Source: Patescibacteria group bacterium (GTDB lineage Bacteria; Patescibacteriota; Patescibacteriia; Buchananbacterales; UBA6539). From it: a stretch of 33,020 nucleotides of DNA. The notes beneath the pieces were generated by a model. That model saw nothing but the letters and a program-made list of their open reading frames with translations, did not search any database and was not told the DNA's origin. A program made the translations under genes and the position numbers. Position 1 is the stretch's first letter. Every line of letters starts with the position of its first letter. The stretch spans positions 1-33,020 of the forward strand of contig JAQTYZ010000004.1 of NCBI GenBank assembly GCA_028688055.1, in the 5' to 3' direction. This document shows, piece after piece, positions 23,755 through 31,909 of the stretch.

Positions 23755-26619
23755 TTAAATTACTTTTTTAATTCCGATCTGGCCGCCTGCCACTTCCTTA
23801 CTTATGCTGGAACTGTCAGCGATGACATCGGTTGCCTCAGTTGCACTTTTAATATTTTCGCCGAAGTCAGCGAAAATATCTTCAAGTCCTGTCTGATATA
23901 TTATCACTTTATCACTTATTGTCAATCCGTTATCCTTGCGTAACTGATTTAGCTGCCGAATAATTTCCCGCGCCACACCTTCTTTTTTCAATTCATCGGT
24001 TAAATTTTTATCAAGTTCATCAGTTGACCCAAAATTTAGTTGCTTGATATTTAATTCATCAGTCACTAAGGTAATCAAGGCGGGCGTTAATTTCTTCGCC
24101 AACGTGGTAGTGTAACTTTGTAACGGTTGCCTGACTTTGATACCAGCTTCCGCGCGAGCGGCCAAACCTTTTTCAACTATTTGAGCGACGACGTCCATTT
24201 CATCAATTAATTTGTCATCAATTAATTTTTTATTTACCTTCGGCCAATTATCTAAATGAACCGACTCTAGCTTACCACCAACCTGTCGATAAATATCTTC
24301 GGCGGTAAAAGGCATAAAGGGTGCCATTAATTTTGACAATTCCAATAAAACCAAACGCAAGGTTTTGATACCTTCAATGTCACCATCCTTGAATCGGTCG
24401 CGGCTGCGGCGCAAATACCACGTTGATAATTCATTAATAAAACCGCTAATCGGTCGCGTCGCTTTAACCAAACTGTAATTATCCATCGCGGCGGTTATCT
24501 GCTCAGTTAATTCTTGCAACTTTGCCAATATCCACCGATCTAAAATATGTTCAGGCAATTTGCCAGCAATACTGCTATTAGCTATTTGCCCTTTGCTATC
24601 CTGATACATCAAATAAAAACTCAAAACGTTACCGACCAACATCACATTTTTCTGCAGTGCTTCTTTAACGCCATCTTCGGAAAAATTTAATGTTTCCGCC
24701 TCCATCACCGGCGAAGTTAACAAGTAATAACGCAAGGCATCCGCGCCGTATTTTTCAACCACTTCATTCGGATCAGGATAATTTTTAAGCTTCTTGGACA
24801 TCTTCTTACCATCGGCGGCGAGCACAATGCCATTGACAATAACATTTTTAAACGCTGGCTTTTTTCTAATACCCGTACCAATAATATGTAAATAATAAAA
24901 CCAAGCGCGCGTCTGATCAGCACCTTCGGCGATAAACTCCGCCGGAAAATTTTTCTCAAGCACGTCTTTATTTTCAAACGGATAATGAAGTTGGGCGTAA
25001 GGCATCGAGCCCGAATCAAACCAGGTATCAAGCACATCGGGGATTCTTTTAACATCCTTGCCACATTTTGGACAGGTTAAAACGATTTCGTCGACAATGT
25101 GTTTATGTAAATCCGTAATGGTTTGACCGCTAATTTTTTCTAATTCCGCGACTGAACCAAACACCATCGTCTCACCGCAGTCACAACGCCAAACTGGCAT
25201 CACTGACGCCCAAAATCGCTGGCGCGAAATTGACCAGTCGCGCGCGCCTTCCAGCCATTTCCCAAAGCGACCGTTTTTAATGTGCTCGGGTGACCAATTA
25301 ATTTCTTTAGCTAATTTCAGGGCCTGATCTTTTATTTTGGTTACATTGACAAACCATGATGATGTCGCATAGTTAATCAACGGCGTATCACAGCGCCAAC
25401 AGTGTGGATAGCTATGCTCAAATTTTTCTTTGCTAAATAGTAAGTTAGCTTTCGCTAAATTTTTAACAATTTCAACATCAGTCGCTGTGACGTCATCAAT
25501 TGGTTTAACGCTCAAACCGGCAAAATCAGTAACATCGTCAGTGAAATGGCCGCTCATCGTGACATGCTGGATAAATGGCAAGTTCTTCTCTTTACCAATT
25601 CGCATATCGTCTTCGCCAAACGCCGGTGCAATGTGCACTACGCCAGTACCTTCTTCGGTCATTACAAAGTCATCGGTAACGATCGTATAGAGTCGTTCCT
25701 TATTCTCTAAATCTTTTTCCAAAAAATAACAAAATAATGGTTTATATTTTTTGCCGACTAAATCTTCGGCCTTAATTTTTTCAACTATTTTATATGCCTT
25801 ATTTTTAAAGACTGACTCAACTCGATTAACAGCCACAATATATTTGTCACCTTCAAAATCAACTTTTGCATATTCAATTTTTAATCCAACCGCCAACGCC
25901 ACATTGCCCGGCAGCGTCCACGGCGTTGTCGTCCACGCCAATATATATGTCGGAATATTTTCCCCTCCTTCCTGAGGAGGGGTTAGGGGTGGTGATATTA
26001 ATTCAAACTTGGCGGTGACCGAAATATCTTTTACATCTTTATAACCTTCGCTCACCTCCTGTTGTGACAACGTCGTCTCGCAGCGCGGACAAATGTGCAT
26101 CGACTTATAACCTTCATAAATCAAACCTTTGTCCCATAATTCTTTAAACACCCACCACACACTTTCCATATAATCCAAGTCCATCGTCTGATAGGGATTG
26201 TCCATATCCGCCCAACGGCCGAGTCGCGGAATCATTTGTTTCCAAACTTCGGCAAATTCTAAAACTTTAGTGCGGCAAGTTTCGTTAAATTTGGCAATGC
26301 CAAATTGCTCGATATCTTTTTTACTTTTAAAACCCAACGCTTTTTCCACAATATTTTCAATCGGCAAACCGTGACAATCCCAGCCCCAGCGTCGATTAAC
26401 ATGATAACCTTTCATCGTCCAATAACGCGGCACGACATCTTTCAAAAAAGTGGAGGGGAAATGACCATAGTGCGGCGTGCCGGTCGCAAACGGCGGCCCA
26501 TCATAAAAAACATAGTCACCTTTCGGGCTAGCTTTGGCCAAACTCTTTTCAAAAATTTTATTGTCTTGCCAAAATTTTAAAATCTCTTTTTCTTTGGCGG
26601 AAAATTTGCTTTCGGTCAT
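23755..26619 (-). CDS. ileS: Isoleucyl-tRNA synthetase (type-2-like) with a repeat-derived insertion
   Basis: Class Ia synthetase charging tRNA-Ile. The HIGH motif is HYGH (50-53). The KMSKS motif is seen in GKKMSKKLKN. The editing domain contains WTTTPWTLPGN (about 229-239). Zinc-type cysteines occur as CPRC (178-181) and CDCGE with CPKCGK further on. The GWDCHGLPIE context and the sequence style resemble the eukaryote-like type 2 enzymes, some of which resist mupirocin (inference). The length of 954 residues is a little short. Residues 209-220 (SPPLTPPQEGGE) are encoded by a GC-rich palindromic repeat inserted in frame at a loop. nif3 follows by five bases. Confidence 0.97.
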   Translation of the reverse strand: MTESKFSAKEKEILKFWQDNKIFEKSLAKASPKGDYVFYDGPPFATGTPHYGHFPSTFLKDVVPRYWTMKGYHVNRRWGWDCHGLPIENIVEKALGFKSKKDIEQFGIAKFNETCRTKVLEFAEVWKQMIPRLGRWADMDNPYQTMDLDYMESVWWVFKELWDKGLIYEGYKSMHICPRCETTLSQQEVSEGYKDVKDISVTAKFELISPPLTPPQEGGENIPTYILAWTTTPWTLPGNVALAVGLKIEYAKVDFEGDKYIVAVNRVESVFKNKAYKIVEKIKAEDLVGKKYKPLFCYFLEKDLENKERLYTIVTDDFVMTEEGTGVVHIAPAFGEDDMRIGKEKNLPFIQHVTMSGHFTDDVTDFAGLSVKPIDDVTATDVEIVKNLAKANLLFSKEKFEHSYPHCWRCDTPLINYATSSWFVNVTKIKDQALKLAKEINWSPEHIKNGRFGKWLEGARDWSISRQRFWASVMPVWRCDCGETMVFGSVAELEKISGQTITDLHKHIVDEIVLTCPKCGKDVKRIPDVLDTWFDSGSMPYAQLHYPFENKDVLEKNFPAEFIAEGADQTRAWFYYLHIIGTGIRKKPAFKNVIVNGIVLAADGKKMSKKLKNYPDPNEVVEKYGADALRYYLLTSPVMEAETLNFSEDGVKEALQKNVMLVGNVLSFYLMYQDSKGQIANSSIAGKLPEHILDRWILAKLQELTEQITAAMDNYSLVKATRPISGFINELSTWYLRRSRDRFKDGDIEGIKTLRLVLLELSKLMAPFMPFTAEDIYRQVGGKLESVHLDNWPKVNKKLIDDKLIDEMDVVAQIVEKGLAARAEAGIKVRQPLQSYTTTLAKKLTPALITLVTDELNIKQLNFGSTDELDKNLTDELKKEGVAREIIRQLNQLRKDNGLTISDKVIIYQTGLEDIFADFGENIKSATEATDVIADSSSISKEVAGGQIGIKKVI
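25960..25995. repeat. Palindromic repeat translated within ileS
   Basis: Stem CCCCTCCT (25962-25969) with AGGAGGGG (25975-25982), five-base loop, followed by a TTAGGGGTGG segment. It is read on the minus strand as SPPLTPPQEGGE. The GC-rich block is out of character with the surrounding AT-rich codons and looks like a dispersed repeat. Peptides like PPLTPPQEGG from such repeats are familiar from other genomes (recollection, not searched). Confidence 0.7.
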
Positions 26620-26634
26620 AGAAAATATGGCTTA

Positions 26635-26663
26635 ATTTTAACCAAAAAAACGGCTTTAGTCAA
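26635..26663 (-). promoter_or_regulatory. Promoter of ileS-nif3, overlapping the upstream terminator
   Basis: Minus-strand -35 TTGACT (26663-26658), 17-base spacer, -10 TAAAAT (26640-26635). The -35 lies in the loop of the L,D-transpeptidase terminator. The leader would be about nine bases with no SD. Confidence 0.6.
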
Positions 26664-26676
26664 TAAAACGCCGTTT
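26644..26676 (-). terminator. Intrinsic terminator of the L,D-transpeptidase gene
   Basis: On the minus strand AAACGGC (26676-26670) pairs with GCCGTTT (26654-26648), with a 15-base loop, and is followed by more T for a run of seven. It starts 22 bases past the stop codon at 26698. Confidence 0.75.
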
Positions 26677-26697
26677 GCTTAAATGATATTAAAATCA

Positions 26698-27453
26698 TTA
26701 ACTGATGGTAATTTTAGTACCAACTTCGGCAAAATTGTAGAGCCGTTCCATTTGGTCATACCGCACATTAATACACCCGTGCGACATCGGACGTCCAAAA
26801 TTATTATGCCAATACGCGCCGTGGATATAATAGCGGTATTTTTTTGTAGTAAAATGTAAATTCCATTTAGTATTAGGAAAATAAAAACGGTAGCCAGTAC
26901 CACCATAATTTTTAGACGGCACTTTATCGAGGACTGTAAAGTCACCGGTTGGCGACGGCATTGACGCAATGCCCCCCGAAATCGCAAATTTTTCCAACTC
27001 AACTCCACCAAAACTATAAGCCAACTGCTGATCTTTTAGAGTCACATTAATTTTTTTTTCTGCCCGCGTTGGCGCCGCTGATTTTGGATCAAAACCATTA
27101 TTAATTTCCTGACCGTCAAAATATCCGTCACCGTCCGTATCGGGATTTAAAATATTAAGTCCTAATCTTATTTCCCAACTGTCAACCGCCCCATCATTAT
27201 CCGAGTCAATTCCGGCCAATTTAATTTTGCCGTCATCCCGTGGTGAATAGCCGTGATAAACCTCCGCGCCATCAGCAAAGCCATCGCCGTCCGTATCAGC
27301 CTTACTTGGATCAGTGTGGTAGATAGCGATTTCGTCATCATCGCTTAAGCCATCGCCGTCCGTATCGGTGGCAGCCATTACTGGCTTTGCCACCAGTATA
27401 ACTGCGACAAAAATTCCAATGAATAATAATAAACGATAAAATTTCATAAGCAA
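26698..27453 (-). CDS. Secreted L,D-transpeptidase with calcium-binding TSP3 repeats
   Basis: Peptidoglycan 3-3 cross-linking or attachment enzyme of the YkuD family. Residues 1-27 form a signal peptide (hydrophobic core LLLFIGIFVAVILVA, cleavage near VMA-A). Four thrombospondin type-3-like repeats with DTDGDG-type calcium loops follow, at about 30-41, 53-64, 83-94 and 105-116. The catalytic domain covers about 133-251, with His211, then the SHGCINVR motif holding catalytic Cys227. The domain combination suggests a calcium-dependent stalk or wall anchor. The start could be codon 1 or the second Met (residue 3). The gene has its own promoter and a terminator-like leader hairpin. Confidence 0.92.
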   Translation of the reverse strand: MLMKFYRLLLFIGIFVAVILVAKPVMAATDTDGDGLSDDDEIAIYHTDPSKADTDGDGFADGAEVYHGYSPRDDGKIKLAGIDSDNDGAVDSWEIRLGLNILNPDTDGDGYFDGQEINNGFDPKSAAPTRAEKKINVTLKDQQLAYSFGGVELEKFAISGGIASMPSPTGDFTVLDKVPSKNYGGTGYRFYFPNTKWNLHFTTKKYRYYIHGAYWHNNFGRPMSHGCINVRYDQMERLYNFAEVGTKITIS

Positions 27454-27470
27454 CTCAATTTGGGCAACAT

Positions 27471-27498
27471 AAAAAAGTAGCTGTTCAGTCGCTACTTT
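27471..27498 (-). terminator. Terminator-like hairpin in the L,D-transpeptidase leader
   Basis: Minus-strand stem AAAGTAGC (27498-27491) with GCTACTTT (27481-27474), nine-base loop, followed by further T (six in total). It lies between the L,D-transpeptidase promoter and its ATG. It may end the response-regulator transcript or attenuate the L,D-transpeptidase. Confidence 0.7.
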
Positions 27499-27508
27499 AA
27501 GTATTATC

Positions 27509-27537
27509 AGTATAGCACAGTTTTAGCTTTTCGTCAA
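27509..27537 (-). promoter_or_regulatory. Promoter of the L,D-transpeptidase gene
   Basis: Minus-strand -35 TTGACG (27537-27532), 17-base spacer, -10 TATACT (27514-27509) with TG in the extended -10 region. It begins five bases after the response-regulator stop at 27542. Confidence 0.65.
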
Positions 27538-27541
27538 TAAA

Positions 27542-27928
27542 TTACTGGTGATTATTTAAAAAATCTTTAACTTTTGACTCCAGTTCCGATGGGGTGACAC
27601 TGGTTTTAATAATAAAATCTGATGCCCCAAGCTTCAACCCTTTCTCAATTTCTTCCTTTTGTGACAAATTAGAAAAAATAATCACCGGAATTTTTTTCGT
27701 TTTTACACTCGCCTTTAAAGCTTTGAGCATGCCATAACCGTCAACTTTTGGCATTAAAATATCAAGCAAAATTAAATCGGGATTTTCCAGCTGTGCTAAA
27801 GACAAGCCCTCTTCGCCATTCGCCGCTTTGACCGTGTCAAAACCAACCTGCGATAACTTCAAGCCATACATCTCCAACAAGAAAGGTTCATCTTCAACAA
27901 TTAAAATCTTTTTTTTATCTTTAGCCAT
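27542..27928 (-). CDS. Single-domain response regulator (CheY-like receiver)
   Basis: A 128-residue stand-alone receiver domain. The acidic pocket is VEDE (Glu12-Asp13), the phospho-acceptor is Asp56 in LLDILMP, the switch Ser is in IIFSN (86) and the conserved Lys108 is in FIIKTS. No output domain or DNA-binding region follows, so it must act through a protein partner. No histidine kinase is in the window. It sits 37 bases after argS on the same strand and before the L,D-transpeptidase. The start context is AT-rich with no SD. Confidence 0.95.
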   Translation of the reverse strand: MAKDKKKILIVEDEPFLLEMYGLKLSQVGFDTVKAANGEEGLSLAQLENPDLILLDILMPKVDGYGMLKALKASVKTKKIPVIIFSNLSQKEEIEKGLKLGASDFIIKTSVTPSELESKVKDFLNNHQ

Positions 27929-27965
27929 ATAATATTAGTTTAGCAAAAAATTCCTTTTCCATAAA

Positions 27966-29720
27966 CTACATTTTCGACGGTGACTCAATACCAAGTAATC
28001 TTAAACCAGAAACCAAAACAGTTCTGACATTTTTAATTAGCAACAACCTAGCTTTAGTTACTTTTTTATCCTCACTTAAAATCGGCTGCTGTTCGTAAAA
28101 TAAACTGAAATTTTTTGCCAAGTCAAAAAGATAGTTAGCAACCAGCGACGGATCGCGCTTCGCCACGGCCGATATTATCATCCCCGGATATTTCGCCAAC
28201 GATTTAATTACTGCCATTTCTGCCTCACTGGCCAAAACAGAAAAATCAACTTTCAGCGTCGGCTTAAGCTTGGTTTTTTCAAAAATACTGTTGATGCGCG
28301 CCGCGACATATTGTAAATACGGTCCGGTGCGACCGGTAAACGCGACTGATTCACTCGGATTAAAAACCATCGTCGTTCCCGGACTGACGGCCAAAATATA
28401 AAATTTAATAGCACCGACTGAAATTTGTTCAGAACGCTGTTCGAGTTCTTTATCCGACAAATCCTGATAACGATGCTTAATTTCTTCACGCGCTAATTTC
28501 TCAAGCATCCCGATTAAGTCATCGGCCCCAGTACCCTTGATTAATCCTTCGCGTGATTTTATTTTTCCCGACGGCAGACGAATCATCCCATACGAAAGAT
28601 GATGATAGTTACTAATATTTTTAAAATCTAGCAGTTCCAAAATTTTAAATAGTTGGCGAAAATATAAATCCTGCTCGGAACCGACCACATAGATTGACTG
28701 ACTTAGATTATGTTTGGCTTTCATATAAGCCAGGTACAAATCTTGCGTCACGTACAAACTGGTCGAATCTGGTCGCAACACAATTTTATCGGGGATGCCA
28801 AATCTTTCCAACGGCGCTAAAATGACACCTTCATTATTTTTGATAAAAACGCCTTGCTTGATTCCTTGTTCGACGATATCTTTGCCTGATTGGTAAAATT
28901 CACTTTCATAATATTCTTCATCAAACGGCGCGATACCAAGCTTCGTTAAAGTTTGTTTAAAACCTTCTAAAACCCAAACCATCAGCTTTTCCCAAATACC
29001 ATTAATCTTTGGTGAGCCATTTTCCCAATCCTGCAAAATTTTTTGCGCGGCGACATCAAGCGTTTTGTCAGTTTTGGCTTCTTGCGTCAAGTGAACATAA
29101 AAACTGCCAACAAAATGATCGGGCTTCAACTTGGCCGATTTTGGTGTTTTATTTTTTCCCCATTTGATATAGCCTAAAATCGTTTTAGCAATTGCAATAC
29201 CACGGTTGTTATACAGCGTCGAACGAATAACTTTGTAGCCACTAAATTTCATCATCGAGCTCAAGCTGTCACCCAGACAGATATTTCGAAGATGACCAAC
29301 GGTCAGCGGCTTGTTAGTGTTTGGTGAAAAATATTCAACCATAACCCGCTGATTCTTGCCGACTTTTGATCGGCCATATTTTTCTTTTTGCTTATAAATT
29401 TCGGTCAGTGTTAAGCGCGCAAAATTTTCCTGATTAACAAAAAAATTAAGGTATGGGCCTGTCGCCACAACTTTTTTAACTAGTTCGGTTGGTTTAAAAT
29501 TTTTCTCAAAATACGTTGCCGTTTCCGCGGGATTTTTTCTTAGTTTTTTACCCAGCAAAAAACAGGGGACGCTATAGTCCCCGTTAATGCCTCGAGCCGG
29601 ATAATCAATAATAATTGAATCACCCTCAGCATCGGCCGGCAAATTATTTTTCACAAATTCCGTAATTTCGCTTCTGACTCGCAGCTCAACTTGGCTAAAA
29701 TTTTCCGCTTCGTTAAACAT
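27966..29720 (-). CDS. argS: Arginyl-tRNA synthetase
   Basis: Class Ia synthetase charging tRNA-Arg. The N-terminal Arg-tRNA recognition domain covers about 1-95. The catalytic domain opens with EYFSPNTNKPLTVGHLRN, in which the HIGH motif reads TVGH (140-143), that is, the first His is Thr. The KMSKS region is GKIKSREG. The C-terminal DALR anticodon-binding domain ends ...LRLLGIESPSKM. The length of 584 residues is normal. The SPNTNKP context is like that of Bacteroidetes-type enzymes. A TAAAAT box with TG-C before it lies 19 bases above the ATG. Confidence 0.96.
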   Translation of the reverse strand: MFNEAENFSQVELRVRSEITEFVKNNLPADAEGDSIIIDYPARGINGDYSVPCFLLGKKLRKNPAETATYFEKNFKPTELVKKVVATGPYLNFFVNQENFARLTLTEIYKQKEKYGRSKVGKNQRVMVEYFSPNTNKPLTVGHLRNICLGDSLSSMMKFSGYKVIRSTLYNNRGIAIAKTILGYIKWGKNKTPKSAKLKPDHFVGSFYVHLTQEAKTDKTLDVAAQKILQDWENGSPKINGIWEKLMVWVLEGFKQTLTKLGIAPFDEEYYESEFYQSGKDIVEQGIKQGVFIKNNEGVILAPLERFGIPDKIVLRPDSTSLYVTQDLYLAYMKAKHNLSQSIYVVGSEQDLYFRQLFKILELLDFKNISNYHHLSYGMIRLPSGKIKSREGLIKGTGADDLIGMLEKLAREEIKHRYQDLSDKELEQRSEQISVGAIKFYILAVSPGTTMVFNPSESVAFTGRTGPYLQYVAARINSIFEKTKLKPTLKVDFSVLASEAEMAVIKSLAKYPGMIISAVAKRDPSLVANYLFDLAKNFSLFYEQQPILSEDKKVTKARLLLIKNVRTVLVSGLRLLGIESPSKM

Positions 29721-29748
29721 ATATTAATACTATTTTAGCACAACAGCG

Positions 29749-31341
29749 CTAATCAAGGCTACATTTCCACGTGCCGTTGGCTTTAATAATTTGATCAATA
29801 GCAACGGTTTGAACCGTTGCCTCAATCGTATTCGCCACCTCGCCAGTATGGACGGGTTTTAAATATTTTACTGGGGACACAAATTGGGCCGGTAATAAAC
29901 CCATCAAATATAAATCAAGTTGGCTAAATGGCCTCAAATTAGTATCAGCCATTTTCGTTAACGCCGAGGTAAACGTGTTATTGCCATTATCAATCCAGCC
30001 CGAACCACCGAGCGGCGACATAAATATATCATATAAATTCCAATGACTTTCATCGTCAGCTCTTAATAAATTCGTATTTTTCTTGCCCCCAGCGTCAATG
30101 AATGGAACATAGGCCGCCCAGTTATGTAAAATTTCGTGCACCATAATATTAAGGGCCGAGCTAAGTCCGTCGGAAGTTTCTGGAGCGTACTTATTAATAT
30201 TGCCCATCACAATCACGCCCTTCAATTTACCTTCGCTCCCAAAAATATTAGAACGATCTAAATTGCCGCGATTAATACCTTCGACCTTGTTCGTGACCGG
30301 CGTAAAGTGTGCAATTTCATTGGAATTTTTTTCGGACGGAATTTCAAAATTAGTAAAAATAAAAATAAAATCAAAATCGTCAGAATTATTATCGTAAAAA
30401 GTATTAATCGTTTCGTTTTTTATTTCGGACGTTCCATCAAATCTTTTATTCAACAAATAGCCGTCGTTGTTAATAATCGCTGTTGGATAATTAAAACTTA
30501 TTTTTGACAACCCAGCGCTAGCCCAAGCATATCGATTGGGAGTATGCTGCTTTAACATTTCAATTTTTTCGACTTCGCTGGTATTATACTTGCCGTCGGT
30601 CAAAAAAATCACCGCCGCTTTTAAATTCTGATTTTCACAATCGCGGCGTGAAATAATCGGTTCGGCCGTTAAATTAAAAATATTTTTATCCAGCGTTTTA
30701 ATCTCACGCTCACGAATAAAAAAATCACGGCTACCGCTAACCGCATCGCTTAGTTTAAAATGATTATCAATTACCGCTTGCGTAGTCGCGAAGGGTTCTA
30801 AAATACCATTACGGACATAATAATATTTTTTGTTTTTACTGTCCTGATACAAACTACCGTTGGGAAATTGAAAATCGTGATTGATAATTGTTCCGATTTG
30901 ATAATCGCCAAAAAAAACATCAGCCACGTCAACAACGCGCTTACTCCAAGCTTCACCATAAATGCTAGCGGCAATACTTTCATTCTGTAACTCACGTAAA
31001 ACACCCCCGGGTTCAACCGCGTAAACTTGCGGGGCGGTCGGCACTTTCACCAAATACGTTCCAGGCCTAATGGTAATATTTTGACCCAGTTTAAAATTGG
31101 CTAAAAATTTATTGTCGACGGTGGTAATTTTTGAATAATCGGCGCCATACCAACTTTGGTAAGTTGCCAAATTCGAAAACGGATGACGGACACTATTGCC
31201 GTCAATAAAATAAACCGTACCAAAATCTTTAGACTTGACCAAATTAAAGTCGGCACGAGCTGGTGTGGGATTAATAAAACCGCCCCCGAGTGGGCTGATT
31301 AAGATAACAAAAAAAAGGGTCTTAGCAAGCAATTTTTTCAT
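29749..31341 (-). CDS. Secreted surface protein with HExxH metalloprotease-like region
   Basis: Residues 1-30 are a signal peptide (KKLLAKTLFFVILI core, cleavage near ARA-D). Residues about 35-215 hold two or three repeats of a domain that in Patescibacteria decorates cell-surface proteins, with the pattern VYFIDGNSVRHPFSN and YQSWYGADYSKI, then PQVYAVEPGGVLREL. After residue 235 a different domain contains VHEILHNW, a zincin HExxH at 402-406, with His433 in ESHWN as a possible third ligand, and ends with LDLYLMGLLP. A zinc-dependent secreted peptidase is the natural reading, but substrate and activity are unknown. A TATAAT six bases before the ATG predicts a leaderless transcript. Confidence 0.8.
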   Translation of the reverse strand: MKKLLAKTLFFVILISPLGGGFINPTPARADFNLVKSKDFGTVYFIDGNSVRHPFSNLATYQSWYGADYSKITTVDNKFLANFKLGQNITIRPGTYLVKVPTAPQVYAVEPGGVLRELQNESIAASIYGEAWSKRVVDVADVFFGDYQIGTIINHDFQFPNGSLYQDSKNKKYYYVRNGILEPFATTQAVIDNHFKLSDAVSGSRDFFIREREIKTLDKNIFNLTAEPIISRRDCENQNLKAAVIFLTDGKYNTSEVEKIEMLKQHTPNRYAWASAGLSKISFNYPTAIINNDGYLLNKRFDGTSEIKNETINTFYDNNSDDFDFIFIFTNFEIPSEKNSNEIAHFTPVTNKVEGINRGNLDRSNIFGSEGKLKGVIVMGNINKYAPETSDGLSSALNIMVHEILHNWAAYVPFIDAGGKKNTNLLRADDESHWNLYDIFMSPLGGSGWIDNGNNTFTSALTKMADTNLRPFSQLDLYLMGLLPAQFVSPVKYLKPVHTGEVANTIEATVQTVAIDQIIKANGTWKCSLD

Positions 31342-31347
31342 ATCATT

Positions 31348-31375
31348 ATTATAGCAATTTAAGTCAAAAAGGCAA
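31348..31375 (-). promoter_or_regulatory. Promoter of the secreted HExxH gene
   Basis: Minus-strand -35 TTGCCT (31375-31370), 16-base spacer, perfect -10 TATAAT (31353-31348) with extended TGC. Only six bases separate the -10 from ATG 31341, so transcription should start at the start codon itself. Confidence 0.6.
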
Positions 31376-31384
31376 TTGTTTTAA

Positions 31385-31412
31385 TTGACTAAACATTTAA
31401 AATAAATAAAAA
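31385..31412 (+). promoter_or_regulatory. Possible promoter of the orphan gene at 31459
   Basis: -35 TTGACT (31385-31390), 16-base spacer, weak -10 TAAAAA (31407-31412). The 16-base spacing is the one used at purH and purC. A start near 31420 would place the complementary element 31425-31437 at the very 5' end of the mRNA. Confidence 0.35.
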
Positions 31413-31424
31413 TATCATTAACAT

Positions 31425-31437
31425 CTGTCAGGCTCTA
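31425..31437 (+). repeat. 5' arm of an inverted repeat bracketing the orphan gene
   Basis: CTGTCAGGCTCTA here is complementary to TAGAGCCCTGACAG at 31889-31902, with a single bulged base. The arms lie 21 bases before the start codon and 19 bases after the stop codon, so the 5' and 3' untranslated regions of one mRNA could pair. Confidence 0.55.
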
Positions 31438-31458
31438 TCCAACAGGAGGACTCAGCTT

Positions 31459-31869
31459 ATGCAACAGCCAGTAGCCGATCAGAACCAGCCGTGGAGGATT
31501 GCTGAAACGCTCAACGAGCAAGGAGCAATCACTCACGGCGGTAGCGGTAGCGGCACCATCCGGCGGGTATCGATTCCGAGACTTACCGACCGTCCGACGC
31601 CCGCCGAAATCGTCGCTTGTACCTTCTTCTGCCCCTCAATCACCGAAGTGACCGCTGTTGATGCTTTCGGCGACGGTCAAGAAATTGGCGAGAATACGCC
31701 GGTGTTCATCGGAGGAATTGAGAACGTCTTGCCGGAAAACTTGCCGGAATCAAGTGGTCACTTTGACATCGGGCCCGTGCGTTTTTCAACCAACGGCTCA
31801 ATCCACGTAACGTTTACCAACGAGACCGTGTTCACCCCCTCAAGCTCCGAGCCGGTTGTGGTTTCGTAA
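31459..31869 (+). CDS. Orphan GC-rich protein of unknown function
   Basis: A 136-residue protein with a strong SD, AGGAGG, nine bases before the ATG. No signal peptide or membrane helix. Residues about 25-35 are a Gly/Ser linker (GGSGSG). The remainder looks beta-rich with many Val/Thr/Ile/Phe (VTAVDAFGDG, SSGHFDIGPVRFSTNGSIHVTFTNETVF) and ends in Val/Ser. I recognise no family. Codon choice favours C and G in third positions (GCC, ATC, ACC), unlike the AT-rich genes around it, which suggests transfer or a distinct expression class like purC/purH. It is monocistronic: own possible promoter, pairing UTRs and terminator. Confidence 0.7.
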   Translation: MQQPVADQNQPWRIAETLNEQGAITHGGSGSGTIRRVSIPRLTDRPTPAEIVACTFFCPSITEVTAVDAFGDGQEIGENTPVFIGGIENVLPENLPESSGHFDIGPVRFSTNGSIHVTFTNETVFTPSSSEPVVVS

Positions 31870-31888
31870 TATCCCAAATGCCCTTTAG

Positions 31889-31902
31889 TAGAGCCCTGAC
31901 AG
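31889..31902 (+). repeat. 3' arm of the inverted repeat bracketing the orphan gene
   Basis: TAGAGCCCTGACAG, complementary to 31425-31437. It is followed eight bases later by the intrinsic terminator. Confidence 0.55.
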
Positions 31903-31909
31903 ACTCAAA

